A stretch of DNA of 64,000 nucleotides. Origin: Gelidibacter pelagius. Lineage in GTDB: Bacteria; Bacteroidota; Bacteroidia; Flavobacteriales; Flavobacteriaceae. The number at the start of each line of letters is the position of its first letter. Position 1 is the stretch's first letter. The position numbers and the translations under genes were made by a program. The DNA lies in assembly GCF_017581925.1 (NCBI RefSeq), contig NZ_JAGEVG010000003.1:186001-250000 (forward strand), in the 5' to 3' direction. This document shows, piece after piece, positions 26,406 to 35,310 of this stretch. A model generated the notes under the pieces. It was given only the letters and a program-made list of their open reading frames with translations, did not search any database and was not told the DNA's origin.

Positions 26406-28255
26406 TGTCAGATATTATTCAACTTTTACCAGATCATGTTGCTAATCAAATTGCAGCAGGAGAGGTCGTGCAACGTCCTGCTTCTGTAGTCAAGGAATTG
26501 ATGGAAAATGCGCTTGATGCTGAAGCGACATCAATCAAGTTAATTATTAAAGACGCTGGCAAGACCTTGGTTCAAGTGATTGATAATGGGAAAGGCATGA
26601 GTGCGACCGATGCGCGATTGAGTTTTGAGCGCCATGCAACTTCCAAAATCCGTTCTGCCGATGATCTGTTTAGCTTGAATACTAAAGGATTTAGAGGTGA
26701 GGCTTTGGCAAGTATTGCTGCTATTGCTCATGTAGAATTGAGGTCTAAACAGGATGAAGATGAACTCGGAACCCTAATAAATATTGAAGGGAGCGAAATT
26801 AAAACCCAAGAAGTAACAGTTACGCCAACTGGAACATCTATTGCCGTGAAGCATTTGTTTTTTAATATTCCAGCGCGTCGCAACTTTTTAAAATCGAATA
26901 CGGTCGAATTGCGCCATATTATTGATGAATTCCATCGTGTGGCTTTAGCACATCCTAAGGTTGTTTTTGCGATGTACCATAATGGCAGTGAGCTTTTCAA
27001 TTTGCCCGAAAGCAATTACCGCCAACGCGTGGTCAATATCTTTGGAACAAAAACCAATGAGAAACTTGTTCCTGTAGAGGAAACTACTGAAGTCTTGACA
27101 ATTTCTGGATTTGTGGGTAAACCGCAGTTCGCAAAAAGAAGTAGATCAGAACAGTTCTTTTTTGTCAATAATCGCTTTATTAAAAGTCCTTACCTTAATC
27201 ATGCCATTAACGCCGCGTTTGAAGGCTTGATCAAAGACGGGAATCACCCCATATATTTTTTAAATCTAACGGTCGATCCAAAATCGATTGATATCAATAT
27301 CCATCCTACAAAAACTGAAATAAAATTTGATGATGAACATACGCTTTATGCCATATTGAGATCGTCGGTCAAACATAGCTTGGGGCAATTCAACATTGCA
27401 CCAGTTTTGGATTTTGATTATGATACCAATCTGGACACGCCTTACAACTACAAAGATAAAGGTGCTTCAACACCAACGGTTGAGGTGGACAGAAATTACA
27501 ACCCATTTCGGGAAGAGCGGATTGCCGGCAAGCAGGTCACAGCATTTAAAAAGCAAACACCGAGCAATTGGGATAGCTTGTACGTTGGCTTAGAGTCAAA
27601 AGGCACACGTGATACTCAAGATTTTAGTCAGGTAGAATTTGAAAGTGAACCTGAAAAATCCTCTTTGTTTGATGACAAATCACAAATAGAAACCACGCAA
27701 AGTACGTATCAATTTCAGAATAAATACATTATCAGCACCATAAAATCTGGCATGTTGATGATCGATCAAAATAGGGCACATCAGCGGATTTTATATGAAG
27801 GTTTGTTGAAAAGTATGACCGTTAAGGAAGCGGTGAGCCAACAATTGTTGTTTCCATTGCAATTGCATTTTACAGGGTCGGAATTGACTATTTTAAAGCA
27901 ATTAAAAGCTGATTTGGAAGCTACAGGTTTTGTGTTCTCTGTTATTGATGAAGACCAGGTTGAAATCACCGGGCTTCCAATAAATGTACCCGATAGCGAA
28001 GTGTCTATGATTTTGGAACAACTTATTAGCGATGTGGAACAGGAGGTGCCTGATAGTCATTTTAGTGCCACCGATTTGTTGGCAAAATCCATGGCAAAGA
28101 GCTTGGCTATTAAAACCGGACAATCACTGTCAAACTTAGAACAGGAACATTTGGTGAATAGCCTGTTTGCGTGTAAAGACCCATCGGTTTCACCAACTAA
28201 TAGAGCCACATTTATTACGATGACGATTGATGAGGTTGACAGAAAATTTATGTAA
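26405..28255 (+). CDS. mutL: DNA mismatch repair protein MutL
   Basis: The 616-residue protein has the GHKL ATPase motifs: ENALDAEATSIKL (Asn/Asp near 35-39), IDNGKGM near 59-65, and LNTKGFRGEALASIAAI near 91-107. The transducer domain with FFVNNRFIKSP and INIHPTKTEIKF follows, then a variable linker and the dimerisation domain. Where endonuclease MutL proteins have DQHA(x)2E(x)4E, this one reads MIDQNRAHQRILYE (454-465), with His replaced by Asn and the first Glu by Gln. The C-terminal ACKDPSVSPTNRATF replaces the usual CPHGRP box. Mismatch repair is secure; nicking activity is doubtful. Confidence 0.96.
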   Translation: MSDIIQLLPDHVANQIAAGEVVQRPASVVKELMENALDAEATSIKLIIKDAGKTLVQVIDNGKGMSATDARLSFERHATSKIRSADDLFSLNTKGFRGEALASIAAIAHVELRSKQDEDELGTLINIEGSEIKTQEVTVTPTGTSIAVKHLFFNIPARRNFLKSNTVELRHIIDEFHRVALAHPKVVFAMYHNGSELFNLPESNYRQRVVNIFGTKTNEKLVPVEETTEVLTISGFVGKPQFAKRSRSEQFFFVNNRFIKSPYLNHAINAAFEGLIKDGNHPIYFLNLTVDPKSIDINIHPTKTEIKFDDEHTLYAILRSSVKHSLGQFNIAPVLDFDYDTNLDTPYNYKDKGASTPTVEVDRNYNPFREERIAGKQVTAFKKQTPSNWDSLYVGLESKGTRDTQDFSQVEFESEPEKSSLFDDKSQIETTQSTYQFQNKYIISTIKSGMLMIDQNRAHQRILYEGLLKSMTVKEAVSQQLLFPLQLHFTGSELTILKQLKADLEATGFVFSVIDEDQVEITGLPINVPDSEVSMILEQLISDVEQEVPDSHFSATDLLAKSMAKSLAIKTGQSLSNLEQEHLVNSLFACKDPSVSPTNRATFITMTIDEVDRKFM

Positions 28256-28283
28256 TTTTAATTAAAGAAAAGATCAGTAAAGA

Positions 28284-29033
28284 ATGAGAGGAATTACAGA
28301 TACCGTTAAGCATTTGCTCATCATCAATGTGTTGTTTTTTATTGCAAAAATGACCATGCAACCAGGTTTGTTGGATGATTTGTTTGCATTGCATTTCCCA
28401 AAGAATGATGCTTTTAAATTTTGGCAAATCATTACCCACATGTTTATGCATGGCAACTTTATGCATATTCTGTTTAATATGTTCGCACTATGGATGTTCG
28501 GGACCGCAGTAGAGCAGGTTTTTGGAGCAAGAAAATTTATTTTCTTTTATATTTCAGCAGGTTTGGGAGCGGCTTTAGTAATGTTGGGAACTTACTATTT
28601 ACAATATTTACCTTTAGAGTCAGATATCCTTTCCGCCGGTTTTACATCTTCCCAAATTCATGAAACGATGAGCACAGGAAGAGTTATGCAAGGTGTTAAC
28701 GCCGTACAAACAGATCAGCTGCAATCCATGTTTTATATTTTTAATTCGTCAATGCTGGGTGCTTCTGGGGCCATTTTTGGAGTTTTGGTCGCTTTTGGTA
28801 TGTTGTATCCAGAATCCAAATTAATGCTCATATTTTTACCTGTTCCCATAAAGGCTAAATACTTTATTCCAGGAATTATCTTATTGGATTTCATTTCAGC
28901 AGTTACAGGACAATCGTTTTTCAGTCCGAGCAATACCGCGTATGCTGCCCACCTTGGTGGTGCTTTGACTGGGTTTTTAATGATGTGGTATTGGAAAAAA
29001 ACGCAGTTCAATAAAAACAGATGGGACAGATGA
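28284..29033 (+). CDS. Rhomboid family intramembrane serine protease
   Basis: The 249-residue polytopic protein has the rhomboid fold with HMFMHGNFMHILFNMFALWM (the H-x-x-H..N region of helix 2), GASGAIFG near residue 163 (catalytic Ser in helix 4) and YAAHLGGALTGFLMM near 220 (catalytic His in helix 6). The insert between helices 2 and 4, with YYLQYLPLESDILSAGFTSS, is longer than in GlpG. Its TGA overlaps the ATG of a second rhomboid gene (ATGA at 29030-29033). It follows mutL by 28 bases. Confidence 0.93.
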   Translation: MRGITDTVKHLLIINVLFFIAKMTMQPGLLDDLFALHFPKNDAFKFWQIITHMFMHGNFMHILFNMFALWMFGTAVEQVFGARKFIFFYISAGLGAALVMLGTYYLQYLPLESDILSAGFTSSQIHETMSTGRVMQGVNAVQTDQLQSMFYIFNSSMLGASGAIFGVLVAFGMLYPESKLMLIFLPVPIKAKYFIPGIILLDFISAVTGQSFFSPSNTAYAAHLGGALTGFLMMWYWKKTQFNKNRWDR

Positions 29034-29902
29034 AATCACTAAATCACGATATTCAAGAGAAATTGAGGCATCTCAATGTGCTTGAGAAGATAATCGCTAT
29101 CAATGTGGTTGTTTTCCTAGTTGGGCTGTTGCTTTCACTCATTGTTAAGACGGGCGGGAGCTTGTACTGGCTGGAATTGCCAAAAGACGCCGGTGATTTT
29201 CTCTTTAAGCCTTGGAGCATCATCACTTATGGTTTTACCCACTATGGTTTATTTCATTTGTTGTTCAATATGTTGGTACTCTATTTTGTATCACAAATGA
29301 TGCTCAATTTATTCAGCCCTAAACTCACTTTAAATGTTTATTTTTTGGGCATTATTCTGGGCGGACTCTTTTTTCTTTTTGCCTATAACGTGCTTCCGCA
29401 AGACTTCTTGAAACCGGCTAGTGCTCTGGTTGGCGCTTCGGCTGGCGTAAGGGCCTTATTGATTTTTTTATGTGCATATATGCCGAACACTCAGGTGAGG
29501 TTGATTGCTTTCAATATAAAACTATGGCATTTAGGCGTTGCGCTTGTTGCCTTTGATGTCATTGGCCTTTTTGGCTCAAACCAAGGTGGCAATATTGCCC
29601 ATTTGGGTGGCGTCGCTTTGGGGTATTTTTATGCCACTCAGTTGATCAAAGGAAATGACATTGGGAAAGGCTTCGAAAAGCTTATGGACGCTGTCGCCAA
29701 CCTTTTTAAAAGCGGAAAGAAGTCACCGTTGAAAACAGTCCACAAACGAAAATCGAACTCGGTTGCGGGTCATAAAAAATCGGAGTTTAAGGAGTTTAGT
29801 AAGCAGAAACAAATCGATCTCATTTTGGATAAGATCAGTAAGAGTGGTTATGAAAGCCTGACGGAAGAAGAAAAAGCTTTTTTGTTTAAGGCCAAAGACT
29901 AA
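29030..29902 (+). CDS. Second rhomboid family intramembrane serine protease
   Basis: I prefer the ATG at 29030 because it overlaps the upstream stop; an in-frame ATG at 29021 would add three residues. The 290-residue protein has FTHYGLFHLLFNMLVLYFVS, VGASAGVRALLIF (catalytic Ser) and NIAHLGGVALGYFYATQL (catalytic His). After the membrane domain comes a basic cytosolic tail of about 80 residues (KSGKKSPLKTVHKRKSNS to SLTEEEKAFLFKAKD), a DUF6576-like tail seen in flavobacterial rhomboids. It is translationally coupled to the first rhomboid; substrates unknown. Confidence 0.93.
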   Translation: MKSLNHDIQEKLRHLNVLEKIIAINVVVFLVGLLLSLIVKTGGSLYWLELPKDAGDFLFKPWSIITYGFTHYGLFHLLFNMLVLYFVSQMMLNLFSPKLTLNVYFLGIILGGLFFLFAYNVLPQDFLKPASALVGASAGVRALLIFLCAYMPNTQVRLIAFNIKLWHLGVALVAFDVIGLFGSNQGGNIAHLGGVALGYFYATQLIKGNDIGKGFEKLMDAVANLFKSGKKSPLKTVHKRKSNSVAGHKKSEFKEFSKQKQIDLILDKISKSGYESLTEEEKAFLFKAKD

Positions 29903-29906
29903 AACC

Positions 29907-30929
29907 ATGAAAAAACTGAATCTTATTGATAAGTTTTTGTTTTTCTTCAATTCAATTGCGGCAACGACGCTTTTGCTGGCCTACATCTTACCATATATTG
30001 AACCTAAACGTTTCGCTTTTTTGTCCGTATTAAGTCTCACGGTTCCTTTTTTAATTATCGTTAATCTTCTTTTTGTAGTCTATTGGCTTTTAAAGGTCAA
30101 AAAACAACTCTTATTATCCTTGATTGTTCTTTTGATAGGTTTTAACCATCTGACTTCGCTATATAAGATTTCAGCATCAAAACAAGTAGATGATGTTGAT
30201 AATATTGCCGTAATGAACTACAACGTGCGCTTGTTCAACGTTTTTAAGTGGATTCCTGATATAGATGCTGCCCAAGACATCAGTCAGTTTATTGAGGATA
30301 AGAAGCCAGATATCATCAGCATGCAAGAGTATAGACCTGATGATGGGTTGGTTTTAAAGAAATACTATAGATTTGAAGCTGTTGGAGGTGAGCGGATTAA
30401 AAATGGCCAAGCCATATTTTCTAAATTTCCAATCATCAATACAGGATCCATCGAATTCCCAAATACCTATAATAATGCTATTTTCGCTGATGTTGTGACA
30501 GGTAAGGATACAATCAGGATTTATAATGTGCATTTACAATCTTTAAAAATTGATGCCAATACCGATCCCTTAAAAAATGAAGCGGCCGAAAATCTATTTA
30601 GACGTGTCGGTAGCACATTTAGGTTGCAACAGGCCCAGACCGATTTGTTTTTGGAACATAAGTCCAAAAGTCCATATAAGACCATTATTTGTGGCGATTT
30701 TAATAATACCGCTTATTCTTATGTGTATAAGGAAATAAAAGGTAACGATCTCAGAGATGCTTTCGTAGAAGCTGGAAATGGCTTTGGGCGTACTTTCGAT
30801 TTTAAATTCTTTCCGGTGAGGATTGATTTTATTCTGGTGGATCAGAATTTTGAAATTAACGGATTTAAGACCTATGATGTCAAGTTATCAGACCATTTTC
30901 CGATAATGAGTAGGGTGAAGGTGAGGTAG
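29907..30929 (+). CDS. Membrane-anchored endonuclease/exonuclease/phosphatase (EEP) family protein
   Basis: The 340-residue protein has about three hydrophobic segments in the first 85 residues (FFFNSIAATTLLLAYILPYI; SVLSLTVPFLIIVNLLFVVY; LLSLIVLLIGFNHL), then an EEP domain with MNYNVRLFNVF, ISMQEYRPDD (catalytic Glu), IYNVHLQSLKID, ICGDFNNTAYS (Asp-x-Asn) and KLSDHFPIMS (Asp-His). These are the catalytic residues of the DNase I/sphingomyelinase/inositol phosphatase fold. It starts four bases after the second rhomboid gene. The substrate (nucleic acid, phospholipid or other phosphodiester) cannot be assigned. Confidence 0.9.
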   Translation: MKKLNLIDKFLFFFNSIAATTLLLAYILPYIEPKRFAFLSVLSLTVPFLIIVNLLFVVYWLLKVKKQLLLSLIVLLIGFNHLTSLYKISASKQVDDVDNIAVMNYNVRLFNVFKWIPDIDAAQDISQFIEDKKPDIISMQEYRPDDGLVLKKYYRFEAVGGERIKNGQAIFSKFPIINTGSIEFPNTYNNAIFADVVTGKDTIRIYNVHLQSLKIDANTDPLKNEAAENLFRRVGSTFRLQQAQTDLFLEHKSKSPYKTIICGDFNNTAYSYVYKEIKGNDLRDAFVEAGNGFGRTFDFKFFPVRIDFILVDQNFEINGFKTYDVKLSDHFPIMSRVKVR

Positions 30930-31227
30930 TTGGCAGTCTTCAGTTTGCAGCCTATAGTCTCAGTTGGCAATTGGGTTTCGAGTTATGAATTCAGAGTTAT
31001 GAATATGTACAAATGCGTAGATATTTCTTTGTACAACTTCCTGATATGGCTTTTTTTTATTTTTCGTAAATCGTAAATTGTAAATCGTTATGTTAGATTT
31101 CTCCCGCGGTTTTGCTTCGCCAGTTCGATATCGCTCGGGTCACAGAATATCACAGAAATTATTTAGCTGAAACAGTACATTTCTCAACTATTTTTATTAC
31201 CCTTAAAAAATCTTGAATCTTCAACCC

Positions 31228-31254
31228 GCCCATACCTAAAAAGGTACGTTCGGG
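31228..31254. repeat. Dispersed GCCC...GGTACGTTCGGGC element (copy 1)
   Basis: GCCCATACCTAAAAAGGTAC followed by GTTCGGGC. The ends are inverted (GCCC / GGGC), as is the inner TACC / GGTA. Two relatives lie at 50133-50160 and 50226-50253. Confidence 0.65.
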
Positions 31255-31258
31255 CAAG

Positions 31259-31292
31259 TCTTGAATCTTGAATCTTGAATCTTGAATCTTGA
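31259..31292. repeat. Tandem heptamer repeat (TTGAATC)n
   Basis: Nearly five perfect copies of TTGAATC span 34 bases directly after the palindromic element and just past the 3' end of the DUF6122 gene. Confidence 0.9.
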
Positions 31293-31295
31293 CCC

Positions 31296-31610
31296 TCAAA
31301 GCGTCATCATCCAACAATCCGTTGCGTCTGCAATCATATGAATCACCAATCCGATGCCCAAAATCCGTGTTTTTTTGAAAAATAAAAATCCAACATAAAC
31401 AGCCATTGCATAATAGGTGTGAAGCGGGTGGAAATTAATACTGCAGCGTCCCGGATCGAATAGTGGGGTTGCCAAAAGATGATCGAGATCGATGAGCATG
31501 GTCGCAATCATGATCAAATAGGCAGTTTTCCAATTTGATCTAAAAAATATAAACGCCACAACTAAAGGTAGTCCAAAATGAATTCCGTAATGTATGAAGG
31601 ATTGCAGCAT
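31296..31610 (-). CDS. DUF6122 family membrane protein
   Basis: The 104-residue protein has about four membrane segments and polar residues typical of this family: FIHYGIHFGLPLV, MIATMLIDLDHLLATPLFDP, SINFHPLHTYYAM and LVIHMIADATDCWMM. The paired His and Asp residues in H-Y-x-x-H and D-L-D-H resemble the metal-dependent hydrolase YdjM/LexA-binding DUF457 group, so metal binding is possible. Its ATG overlaps the stop of the WbqC-like gene by one base (TAATG), and it is the last gene of the lepB operon. The function is unknown. Confidence 0.85.
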   Translation of the reverse strand: MLQSFIHYGIHFGLPLVVAFIFFRSNWKTAYLIMIATMLIDLDHLLATPLFDPGRCSINFHPLHTYYAMAVYVGFLFFKKTRILGIGLVIHMIADATDCWMMTL

Positions 31611-32230
31611 TATACAGGTAATTGTTGTTTTTCAAGATACAATAGAGCATTCGGACCTTCATTGAAAATTAAATCGAGAACGCTCAGATTTGAAATAAAT
31701 CCGTGTTTGTCATCGAATACTTGCACATAAGGTTTGAGCTGTTGTTCGGTTTCTTTTCTGTGGTTGACTAAATATCGATAATCTTTTTCTTGTGAAGGAT
31801 TCAGTTCAAATTCAGTTGTTTTTTCAATCTTCAAATCATATTGCAGACATTCTAAAATGGCATCCAAGCATTTAAAGTTAAAATCCATCAATTGTATTAC
31901 TTCTTCAGTGAAAAGATGTACCAGATCATGTTCATAAAACTCGAAAAATGGAGAGCTACTGTAAGCCGATTGAATCGATTTCCAATGCAAGTCCTGCCAT
32001 TTTTCATCATTCGAAATGTTGATGTCCTTGTAAAGCTGCCTGTTTTTTTGAGAATAAACCACAGGAACGGTCAATGGGATTTTGCCCTGAGCCGCGTATA
32101 TGGTCATTCGGTTTCTATAGGTTTGTTTCTGATAATTGTCGCAGACTTCAAAATTCACCTTTTCTGCCTGAACCATTGCGACACATTGTGCAATGCTCGG
32201 GAAATAGGTAGGGTGAAGTAGGATGTCCAT
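31610..32230 (-). CDS. WbqC family protein
   Basis: The 206-residue protein shows the WbqC pattern: HPTYFPSIAQCVAMVQAEKV, YQKQTYRNRMTIYAAQGKIP and LTVPVVYSQKNRQLYKDINI, then WKSIQSAYSSSPFFEFYEHD. WbqC-like proteins are found in polysaccharide biosynthesis clusters and have been proposed as glycine or acyl transferases acting on sugars; activity is not established. It is 12 bases downstream of lepB and coupled to the DUF6122 gene, an arrangement that recurs in flavobacteria. Confidence 0.9.
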   Translation of the reverse strand: MDILLHPTYFPSIAQCVAMVQAEKVNFEVCDNYQKQTYRNRMTIYAAQGKIPLTVPVVYSQKNRQLYKDINISNDEKWQDLHWKSIQSAYSSSPFFEFYEHDLVHLFTEEVIQLMDFNFKCLDAILECLQYDLKIEKTTEFELNPSQEKDYRYLVNHRKETEQQLKPYVQVFDDKHGFISNLSVLDLIFNEGPNALLYLEKQQLPV

Positions 32231-32242
32231 GGTAGAAATCGA

Positions 32243-33787
32243 CTATTTATTAGCTTTCCTTTTACGCCATGCATTAAATCCAAACCAAACACCTAATAAC
32301 ACTAAGAAAGGAATGAAGTAAGACACTAATTTTCCATTGCCACCAACGGTGGTGAAAAAGCGTTCCCAACGCGGATTTTTAATGCCGTCCCAACTCATCC
32401 ATACCAGTACAGGTTTCCCAACCACGTGATCAAAAGGGACAAAACCCCAAACTCTGGAATCCTGTGAATTGTGGCGATTATCTCCCATCATCCAATAATA
32501 ATCCTGTTTAAAGGTGTACTGGTTGGTCACCTGGCCATCAATACTGATTTGATTGCCATTTACAGAGAGTTCACGGCCTTCATAAACATCGATGACACGT
32601 TTATACAATGGAAGATTTTCAGCGGTTAAAGTGATGGTTTTTCCTTTCTCGGGAATGTATAAAGGACCGAAATAATCATTATTCCAATTATAGGCAGGAT
32701 TCATAGGAAATATCCCAGAATCACGTTGACCCAAAGAATCTTTTCTGATTTCTATGGAAGCAATATTTGGGTGATTTTTTGCTCTTGCCACTGCTTCTTC
32801 AGTCGCTGCAGGAATGATCCATTTTTCGGTTTGTTGGTCATAGCCTAGACCATCGGTCATGTCAAAACGCTTCAGGATTTCATAGACCTGGGCATTTGAA
32901 GCGATTTGGCCTTTAAAAGTCACATCATAAGAAAACTGAATTCGTGCGCGATCGTTCAGAGCATTTTGTTTGCCATTAATGTACACATAGCCATCTCTTA
33001 TGGAGAGTGTGTCGCCAGGGATCCCTACGCTACGCTTGACATAGTTGGTCTTTTTATCGATAGGTTTATAGTAGAATTTATCGGTATGACGCATGTCTAA
33101 CATGGTATCGACAGGCCAGTTGAAAACGACAATATCATTGCGTTTGATCTTTTGAAAACCTGGAAGTCTTAGATAAGGCAATTCAGGTTTTGAAAGATAA
33201 GATTTGATATTTAAAATCGGAATGGTGTCATGTACCATCGGTGCCGCCACTGTGGTCATTGGAAGTCTCGCCCCATAATGGAATTTACTCACAAATAGAA
33301 AGTCGCCCACCAACAATGTTTTTTCCAAGGAGGAAGTCGGGATGGTAAAGGGCTGAATAAAATAGGTGTGGACAATTGTTGCCGCAACAATAGCAAATAA
33401 AATAGAGCTGATCCAGTCGCCAGCAGCCGATTTTGGATGTAAACTTCTGTCCTTAACATGAACGACATCTGCAAAATAATTTAGGTAATAATTGTAAAAG
33501 CCTAAAGTAATCAGTGCTAAAACCGTATCGGTAGTCGTGTTTTTTCCAAAACTCCTGGCTGTTTCAACCCAGACCACAGGAAACATGATCAAATTGACAA
33601 TAGGAACGAACAGTAAAATCGTCCACCACCAAGGTCTGTTGATGATTTTCATTAAAACTACCGCATTATATACCGGTACAAAAGCTTCCCAAGCTTGTCG
33701 GCCAGCTTTAATGTATAATTTCCATGTGCCAAGTCCATGTATGACCTGAATCACGAAAAAGAAAATAAACCATTCTGTAAATGTCAT
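32243..33787 (-). CDS. lepB: Signal peptidase I
   Basis: The 514-residue enzyme removes signal peptides on the outer face of the inner membrane. Three or more N-terminal membrane segments (about 5-20, 55-72, 88-108, 124-143) precede the catalytic part. IPTSSLEKTLLVGDFLFVSK holds the nucleophile Ser153 (box B), NYVKRSVGIPGDTLSI holds the general-base Lys (box D), and GDNRHNSQDSRVWGFVP is box E. Some 165 residues separate boxes D and E, which is long compared with E. coli LepB but normal for Bacteroidota. A final membrane span lies near the C-terminus. It heads the lepB-WbqC-DUF6122 operon. Confidence 0.96.
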   Translation of the reverse strand: MTFTEWFIFFFVIQVIHGLGTWKLYIKAGRQAWEAFVPVYNAVVLMKIINRPWWWTILLFVPIVNLIMFPVVWVETARSFGKNTTTDTVLALITLGFYNYYLNYFADVVHVKDRSLHPKSAAGDWISSILFAIVAATIVHTYFIQPFTIPTSSLEKTLLVGDFLFVSKFHYGARLPMTTVAAPMVHDTIPILNIKSYLSKPELPYLRLPGFQKIKRNDIVVFNWPVDTMLDMRHTDKFYYKPIDKKTNYVKRSVGIPGDTLSIRDGYVYINGKQNALNDRARIQFSYDVTFKGQIASNAQVYEILKRFDMTDGLGYDQQTEKWIIPAATEEAVARAKNHPNIASIEIRKDSLGQRDSGIFPMNPAYNWNNDYFGPLYIPEKGKTITLTAENLPLYKRVIDVYEGRELSVNGNQISIDGQVTNQYTFKQDYYWMMGDNRHNSQDSRVWGFVPFDHVVGKPVLVWMSWDGIKNPRWERFFTTVGGNGKLVSYFIPFLVLLGVWFGFNAWRKRKANK

Positions 33788-33848
33788 CTGATCGTAGTTA
33801 TTAATGTAAAAATTAGGGATTTAATGGTTGGATTTTAAATCCCGTTAA

Positions 33849-33856
33849 CAAATATA
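33849..33856 (-). promoter_or_regulatory. Candidate -7 box for lepB
   Basis: The minus strand reads TATATTTG, a match to TAnnTTTG, about 62 bases before the lepB ATG. It suggests lepB has its own promoter between dapB and lepB. Confidence 0.45.
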
Positions 33857-33895
33857 TTGTAAATGATAAATCGTAACTAAAAAACTGTCAATAAG

Positions 33896-34597
33896 TTAAC
33901 CAATGTTTAACACATCTTTCATTGAGAATACGCCTTTTTTTCCTGCAATCCATTCTGCTGCTATCACAGCGCCAAGAGCAAATCCTTCGCGGTTATGAGC
34001 CGTATGTTTAATTTCGATGGTATCTACGGATGAGCGGTAGGTCACTTCATGGGTTCCTGGAACCTTGTCAATGCGTTTGGAATTGATATGTAAGTCCTTT
34101 GGTTTTGCGGCATCAAGTGTCCAGGTGCCGTATTTTGAATTCTTAAGAATTTCCTCTGCTAACGTAATCGCGGTACCACTAGGGGCATCCAGCTTTTGGG
34201 TATGATGTATTTCTTCCATGCTGATTTCGTATTCTGGAAGATTTGCCATGAGTTTAGAAAGGGTTTTGTTCAATTCAAAAAAGATATTCACACCAAGACT
34301 GAAATTTGAAGCGTAAAGGAAAGTGCCGTTTTTCTCTTTACATAAAGCGACAACCTTATCATAATGTTCTAACCAACCTGTAGTCCCAGAAATCACGGGA
34401 ATATTGTGGTTAAAACAATTTGTAATATTATCTACAGCAGCATCAGGTGTGCTGAAATCTATGGCGACATCTATATTTTGGAGAACATAGTTTTCCGTGT
34501 CTTTGTCAACTTTTAAAGTGATGTAATGCTGTCGCTTGAGGGCGATCTGTTCGATGATTTTTCCCATCTTTCCATAACCTAAAAGACCTATTTTCAT
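33896..34597 (-). CDS. dapB: 4-hydroxy-tetrahydrodipicolinate reductase
   Basis: The ATG at 34597 (MKIGLLGYGKMGKIIEQIAL) gives 233 residues and begins with the Rossmann GxGxMG motif; upstream in-frame sequence is not part of the family. DVAIDFSTPDAAVDNI, SGTTGW and MEEIHHTQKLDAPSGTA (the DapB signature with the catalytic His pair and Lys) are present, and HTAHNREGFALGAVIAAEWI closes it. The enzyme reduces HTPA with NAD(P)H on the route to diaminopimelate and lysine. It lies between the DUF5683 gene and lepB on the same strand. Confidence 0.97.
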   Translation of the reverse strand: MKIGLLGYGKMGKIIEQIALKRQHYITLKVDKDTENYVLQNIDVAIDFSTPDAAVDNITNCFNHNIPVISGTTGWLEHYDKVVALCKEKNGTFLYASNFSLGVNIFFELNKTLSKLMANLPEYEISMEEIHHTQKLDAPSGTAITLAEEILKNSKYGTWTLDAAKPKDLHINSKRIDKVPGTHEVTYRSSVDTIEIKHTAHNREGFALGAVIAAEWIAGKKGVFSMKDVLNIG

Positions 34598-34689
34598 GTG
34601 TTTATATTTATTTTTTTTTAACGGACACATGCTGTTCGCTATTAAACATTTTCATGGGTATCAAAATCTTTAGCATGCTCGTTTCATGC

Positions 34690-35310
34690 TTAAAATTTAA
34701 AATTCAAGGTTACTCCCAAATTGGTGGAGTTTTCCTGTTCGCTATATTTAAAATGAGGCTTTAAAGCCAAATTTTCATCTAAGTTATATTGGAGCAAATG
34801 TGCATCCACATTGGCATCAATAATGTTGAGTGCGTAAAGTCCGAAGGTAATCAGCAAGGACAGCTCTTTATTACGACGCAGGGTATTCTGTGCTCTAATA
34901 AGGCCCTCACTGGATACTCGGGGCGTTGTGCCATCACCATAAAATTCGTCATCAGTAAATCCAGCCAACCGGCGTTTGTAGGCATCCCGATAGCGATCGT
35001 AGGTTTTGTCATTGTCCAAATAAAAATAGATACCTGTGCCAAGTGCGGCGTAAACAATAGGTATTTTCCAATATTTTTTGTTATAGGCTTGTCCCAATCC
35101 AGGTAGCACGGCCGAGTAAAATGCTGCTCGGGATGGCGCTAAAATATTCATGGGTTTCCTGACGATGCTGTCAATCACAGCTTCTTTGGGAATGTCTTTG
35201 GAAATGTCCTTCCGAATACTATCAGCAGGGGTTTGCGAAAATCCGAAGAAAGAGGCAAAAAATAAAATAAATAGAGATGTATAAAGGCGATTATTTGGCA
35301 CTTTGGACAA
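34690..35310 (-). CDS. DUF5683 family protein
   Basis: The 206-residue protein has a signal peptide (ILFFASFFGFSQTPADS) and the DUF5683 core with APSRAAFYSAVLPGLGQAYN, KKYWKIPIVYAALGTGIYFY and DRYRDAYKRRLAGF, followed by a segment with YALNIIDANVDAHLL that would lie in the membrane. The P-G-L-G-Q-x-Y-N motif is shared with DUF5683/TM2-like proteins. Its start overlaps the parB stop by about 20 bases, so it belongs to the parAB operon. No function is established; a structural envelope role is a guess. Confidence 0.88.
   Translation of the reverse strand: MSKVPNNRLYTSLFILFFASFFGFSQTPADSIRKDISKDIPKEAVIDSIVRKPMNILAPSRAAFYSAVLPGLGQAYNKKYWKIPIVYAALGTGIYFYLDNDKTYDRYRDAYKRRLAGFTDDEFYGDGTTPRVSSEGLIRAQNTLRRNKELSLLITFGLYALNIIDANVDAHLLQYNLDENLALKPHFKYSEQENSTNLGVTLNFKF

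Larger units (their letters stand above)
30930..31295. other. Intergenic region with several repeat types
   Basis: No gene is visible in these 366 bases. They hold CAGTCTTCAGTTTGCAG-type low-complexity sequence (30930-30965), a duplicated GAGTTATGAAT word (30978-31004), a CGTAAATCGTAAATTGTAAA run near 31065-31090, one copy of the 27-28 bp GCCC...CGGGC element (31228-31254) and a heptamer tandem repeat (31259-31292). Confidence 0.7.

Noticed and set aside
32420-32432. CACGTG core as a parS site
   Set aside because: The flanking bases do not fit the GTTTC/GAAAC arms; it lies inside lepB.
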